Made by a program: the position numbers and the translations under genes
Part shown: one piece after another, positions 62,580 to 64,000 of the stretch
How the letters are laid out: each line of letters opens with the position of its first letter
Position numbering within the stretch: the first letter of the stretch is position 1
Notes under the pieces: model-generated
Database searches by the model: none
Told to the model about the DNA's origin: nothing
What the model saw: the letters and a program-made list of their open reading frames with translations, nothing else
Origin: Clostridium sp. KNHs205
GTDB taxonomy: Bacteria; Bacillota; Clostridia; Lachnospirales; Lachnospiraceae
Reading direction: 5' to 3'
Assembly (NCBI RefSeq): GCF_000702945.1
Contig: NZ_JNLE01000005.1
Coordinates: forward strand, 1,178,001 to 1,242,000
Length of the DNA: 64,000 bases

Positions 62580-63524
62580 CTAATCCAATCGAATTCTGGG
62601 ATCTACGACTGCATACACGATATCCGTTATTACATTTACCGCACTGGATACAAATGCAATCATAAGTACACAGGCCTGAATCAAAGGAATATCCTGTGCC
62701 TGAATACCTTTTACGAACAACGTCCCTACACCTGGTATGTTAAAGACTGACTCAACAAACACAGAACCACCGATAAGCATACCCAGTCTTAAGCCCATTA
62801 AGGTAATAACGGGTATCAATGCATTTTTTAATGCATGAAGATAAACTACTCTCTTTTCTGCTAATCCCTTGGATCTTGCTGTACGAACATAATCCTGACG
62901 GATAACCTCTAACATACTGGACCTTGTCTGACGTGCGATAGAAGCAATTCCACCCAGGGTAAGACAGGTTAAGGGCATAATGGTCTGTTTCATGCTCTTC
63001 ACAAAATCCACTGTAGGTGAAGTGAATCCAAAGGCTGGAAGCCAGCCCAGTTTCATCGAAAATATGTATAAGAACAAAACACTTAACCAGAACTGAGGCA
63101 GACAACAGGTGATGTTTGCAGTCATCGTTACGATAGTATCTGTCTTCTTACCCCTGTGAATAGCACTTAATATTCCTAACAGTATTCCGATAGGGATACT
63201 GATAACAAATGACAGCAGTGAAAAATACAGAGTCGTAGGTATACGTTCTGCTAAAACATCAACCACCGGCATGTGATAACTGGCGGATACTCCAAAGTCT
63301 AATCTTATTGCATCCCACAGCCATAAAAAATATCTGACTATAATCGGTTTGTCCAAATTCAATGCCTGATACCATCTTTGATAGGTTTCTTGTGAAATCT
63401 CTCCTCCTAACATCGCATAAACCGGATCACCCGGCAGCATGGATACCAGCATGAATACCAAAAATGATAATATGAGTATTACAACAGCTGTCTGGCCTAA
63501 TCTTTTCAGGATATACCTTCCCAT
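62580..63524 (-). CDS. dppB: Oligopeptide-type ABC permease, DppB
   Basis: 314 residues with six TM helices; VSMLPGDPVYAMLG near the N-terminus and the C-terminal IVYAVVDPRIRLD are typical of DppB/OppB. The loop TARSKGLAEKRVVYLHALKNALIP (about 215-240) contacts the ATPase. ATG at 63524 follows GGAGG. The binding protein would be expected upstream, outside the window. The transporter feeds the sugar-acid genes downstream, so oligogalacturonide-like or other oligosaccharide substrates are conceivable. Confidence 0.93.
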   Translation of the reverse strand: MGRYILKRLGQTAVVILILSFLVFMLVSMLPGDPVYAMLGGEISQETYQRWYQALNLDKPIIVRYFLWLWDAIRLDFGVSASYHMPVVDVLAERIPTTLYFSLLSFVISIPIGILLGILSAIHRGKKTDTIVTMTANITCCLPQFWLSVLFLYIFSMKLGWLPAFGFTSPTVDFVKSMKQTIMPLTCLTLGGIASIARQTRSSMLEVIRQDYVRTARSKGLAEKRVVYLHALKNALIPVITLMGLRLGMLIGGSVFVESVFNIPGVGTLFVKGIQAQDIPLIQACVLMIAFVSSAVNVITDIVYAVVDPRIRLD

Positions 63525-63612
63525 TTTTGAACCTCCACTACTTCTCTGTATTCCTTTATTTTGCCTATACGTTCCGCACTCTTAACTTACTAACGGATGC
63601 TTCCCTTATTTA

Positions 63613-63769
63613 GAGCGTGTCTGAAAACTTTTTTGTGACTGACTAAGGGTCCTCTTTGCGCAAGACAATGCATGATATCTGGATGCAATAATCTGCAACA
63701 CAAATTAGGGGGCGCAATATTCGCAAAGTGGAACCGTCAGAATGTCACAATGGTTTTACAAACACGCCC
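63613..63769. mobile_element. MITE-like inverted-repeat element
   Basis: The two ends, beginning GAGCGTGT on the left and ending ACACGCCC on the right, are complementary over about 50 bp with scattered mismatches. Shared blocks are GCGTGT-TG-AAAAC, GTGAC, a GAC segment and CTTTGCG. The central 45 bp has no ORF. No target-site duplication is evident. The 157-bp length fits a non-autonomous element moved by a transposase encoded elsewhere. The remaining 230 bp to the window end has no supported gene. Confidence 0.6.
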
Positions 63770-64000
63770 AGGGGCCGCATTGCTTATCCGGCATGTTCTC
63801 ATTGTATAGAAATTTATATCTAAGCGCATTATGCTGTTAACACACAAAGTAGTTGGAATATTGTTTCCACAAAACAATGCCCGGAAGATTGCATGAATAA
63901 CCGCTAGATTTTTCAAATAAGAGGGTGTTGCATTTTAAGATATATTGCCAGAAGAAGCCTTATGACCTTCCTCTACAGACTGACCTAAAGAAAAGCTGCT

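Noticed and set aside
63935..64000. Possible C-terminal end of a gene entering from beyond the window (minus strand)
   Set aside because: Only 21 codons are open; composition is not convincing and no family can be recognised.
1..64000. tRNA, rRNA and known riboswitches
   Set aside because: I looked for T-loop-like GTTCGA motifs and conserved riboswitch cores in the gaps and saw none that could be supported; a covariance-model scan would be decisive.

Overview
The window looks like a chromosomal segment of a low-GC, Gram-positive anaerobe of the Clostridia, most probably a plant-polysaccharide-degrading Lachnospiraceae member. The evidence is strong AGGAGG-type ribosome binding sites, consensus sigma-A promoters (TTGACA/17/TATAAT), Lpl-type carbohydrate ABC transporters beside intracellular glycosidases, a split coaB/coaC pair, and PadR/DUF2812 and DUF990-ABC modules. 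The placement is an inference from gene content; no rRNA or tRNA gene is visible.

Layout. 1-5.4 kb: end of an unknown membrane protein gene, a GNAT acetyltransferase, an intergenic repeat array and a large Lhr-type helicase. 5.8-8.7 kb: a chemoreceptor and a nitroreductase. 8.8-19.1 kb: a divergent carbohydrate locus. On the minus strand are an ArsR-type regulator, a lipoprotein binding protein and two permeases; on the plus strand a lipoprotein GH43, a GH2 and a second GH43. Both promoters of the shared 400-bp intergenic region carry a CTCATGAG motif, so the regulator probably controls both arms. 19.1-29.2 kb: housekeeping and accessory genes, namely a mutarotase-like protein, an amidohydrolase, a tandem GNAT, a DUF990-type ABC exporter, an alpha/beta hydrolase with a flavin-binding protein, and a CPBP protease with its TetR repressor. 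This stretch includes a probable small RNA near 25.9 kb and a large 7/8-bp microsatellite in the leader of the flavin-protein operon. 29.4-32.5 kb: GH127 beta-L-arabinofuranosidase divergent from an AraC regulator. 32.5-39.5 kb: pyroglutamyl peptidase, a PadR/DUF2812/erythromycin-esterase-like operon, a GNAT, a NUDIX hydrolase, DUF1835, a small membrane protein and an HTH protein with eight exact-length 15-residue Cys-rich repeats.

39.9-48.6 kb: a galactan operon on the minus strand in the order LacI regulator, two permeases, binding lipoprotein, GH53 galactanase, GH35 beta-galactosidase. 49-53 kb: a GNAT, a CTP-synthase-related amidotransferase, and the coaB-coaC-P1 peptidase cluster. 53.7-63.5 kb: a sugar-acid locus. 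It has an oligopeptide-type ABC transporter (two permeases plus a fused double ATPase) followed by a UxuA-family dehydratase, a UxaA/GarD-family dehydratase, a tartronate semialdehyde reductase, a DapA-family aldolase and a glycerate kinase, which together suggest conversion of aldarates or hexonates to pyruvate and phosphoglycerate.

The window is rich in non-coding structure: several copies of an intergenic leader repeat placed just before start codons, a 214-bp near-perfect palindrome (53.3 kb), a 157-bp MITE-like inverted repeat (63.6 kb), and operator-in-promoter arrangements before the TetR, PadR and flavin-protein genes.
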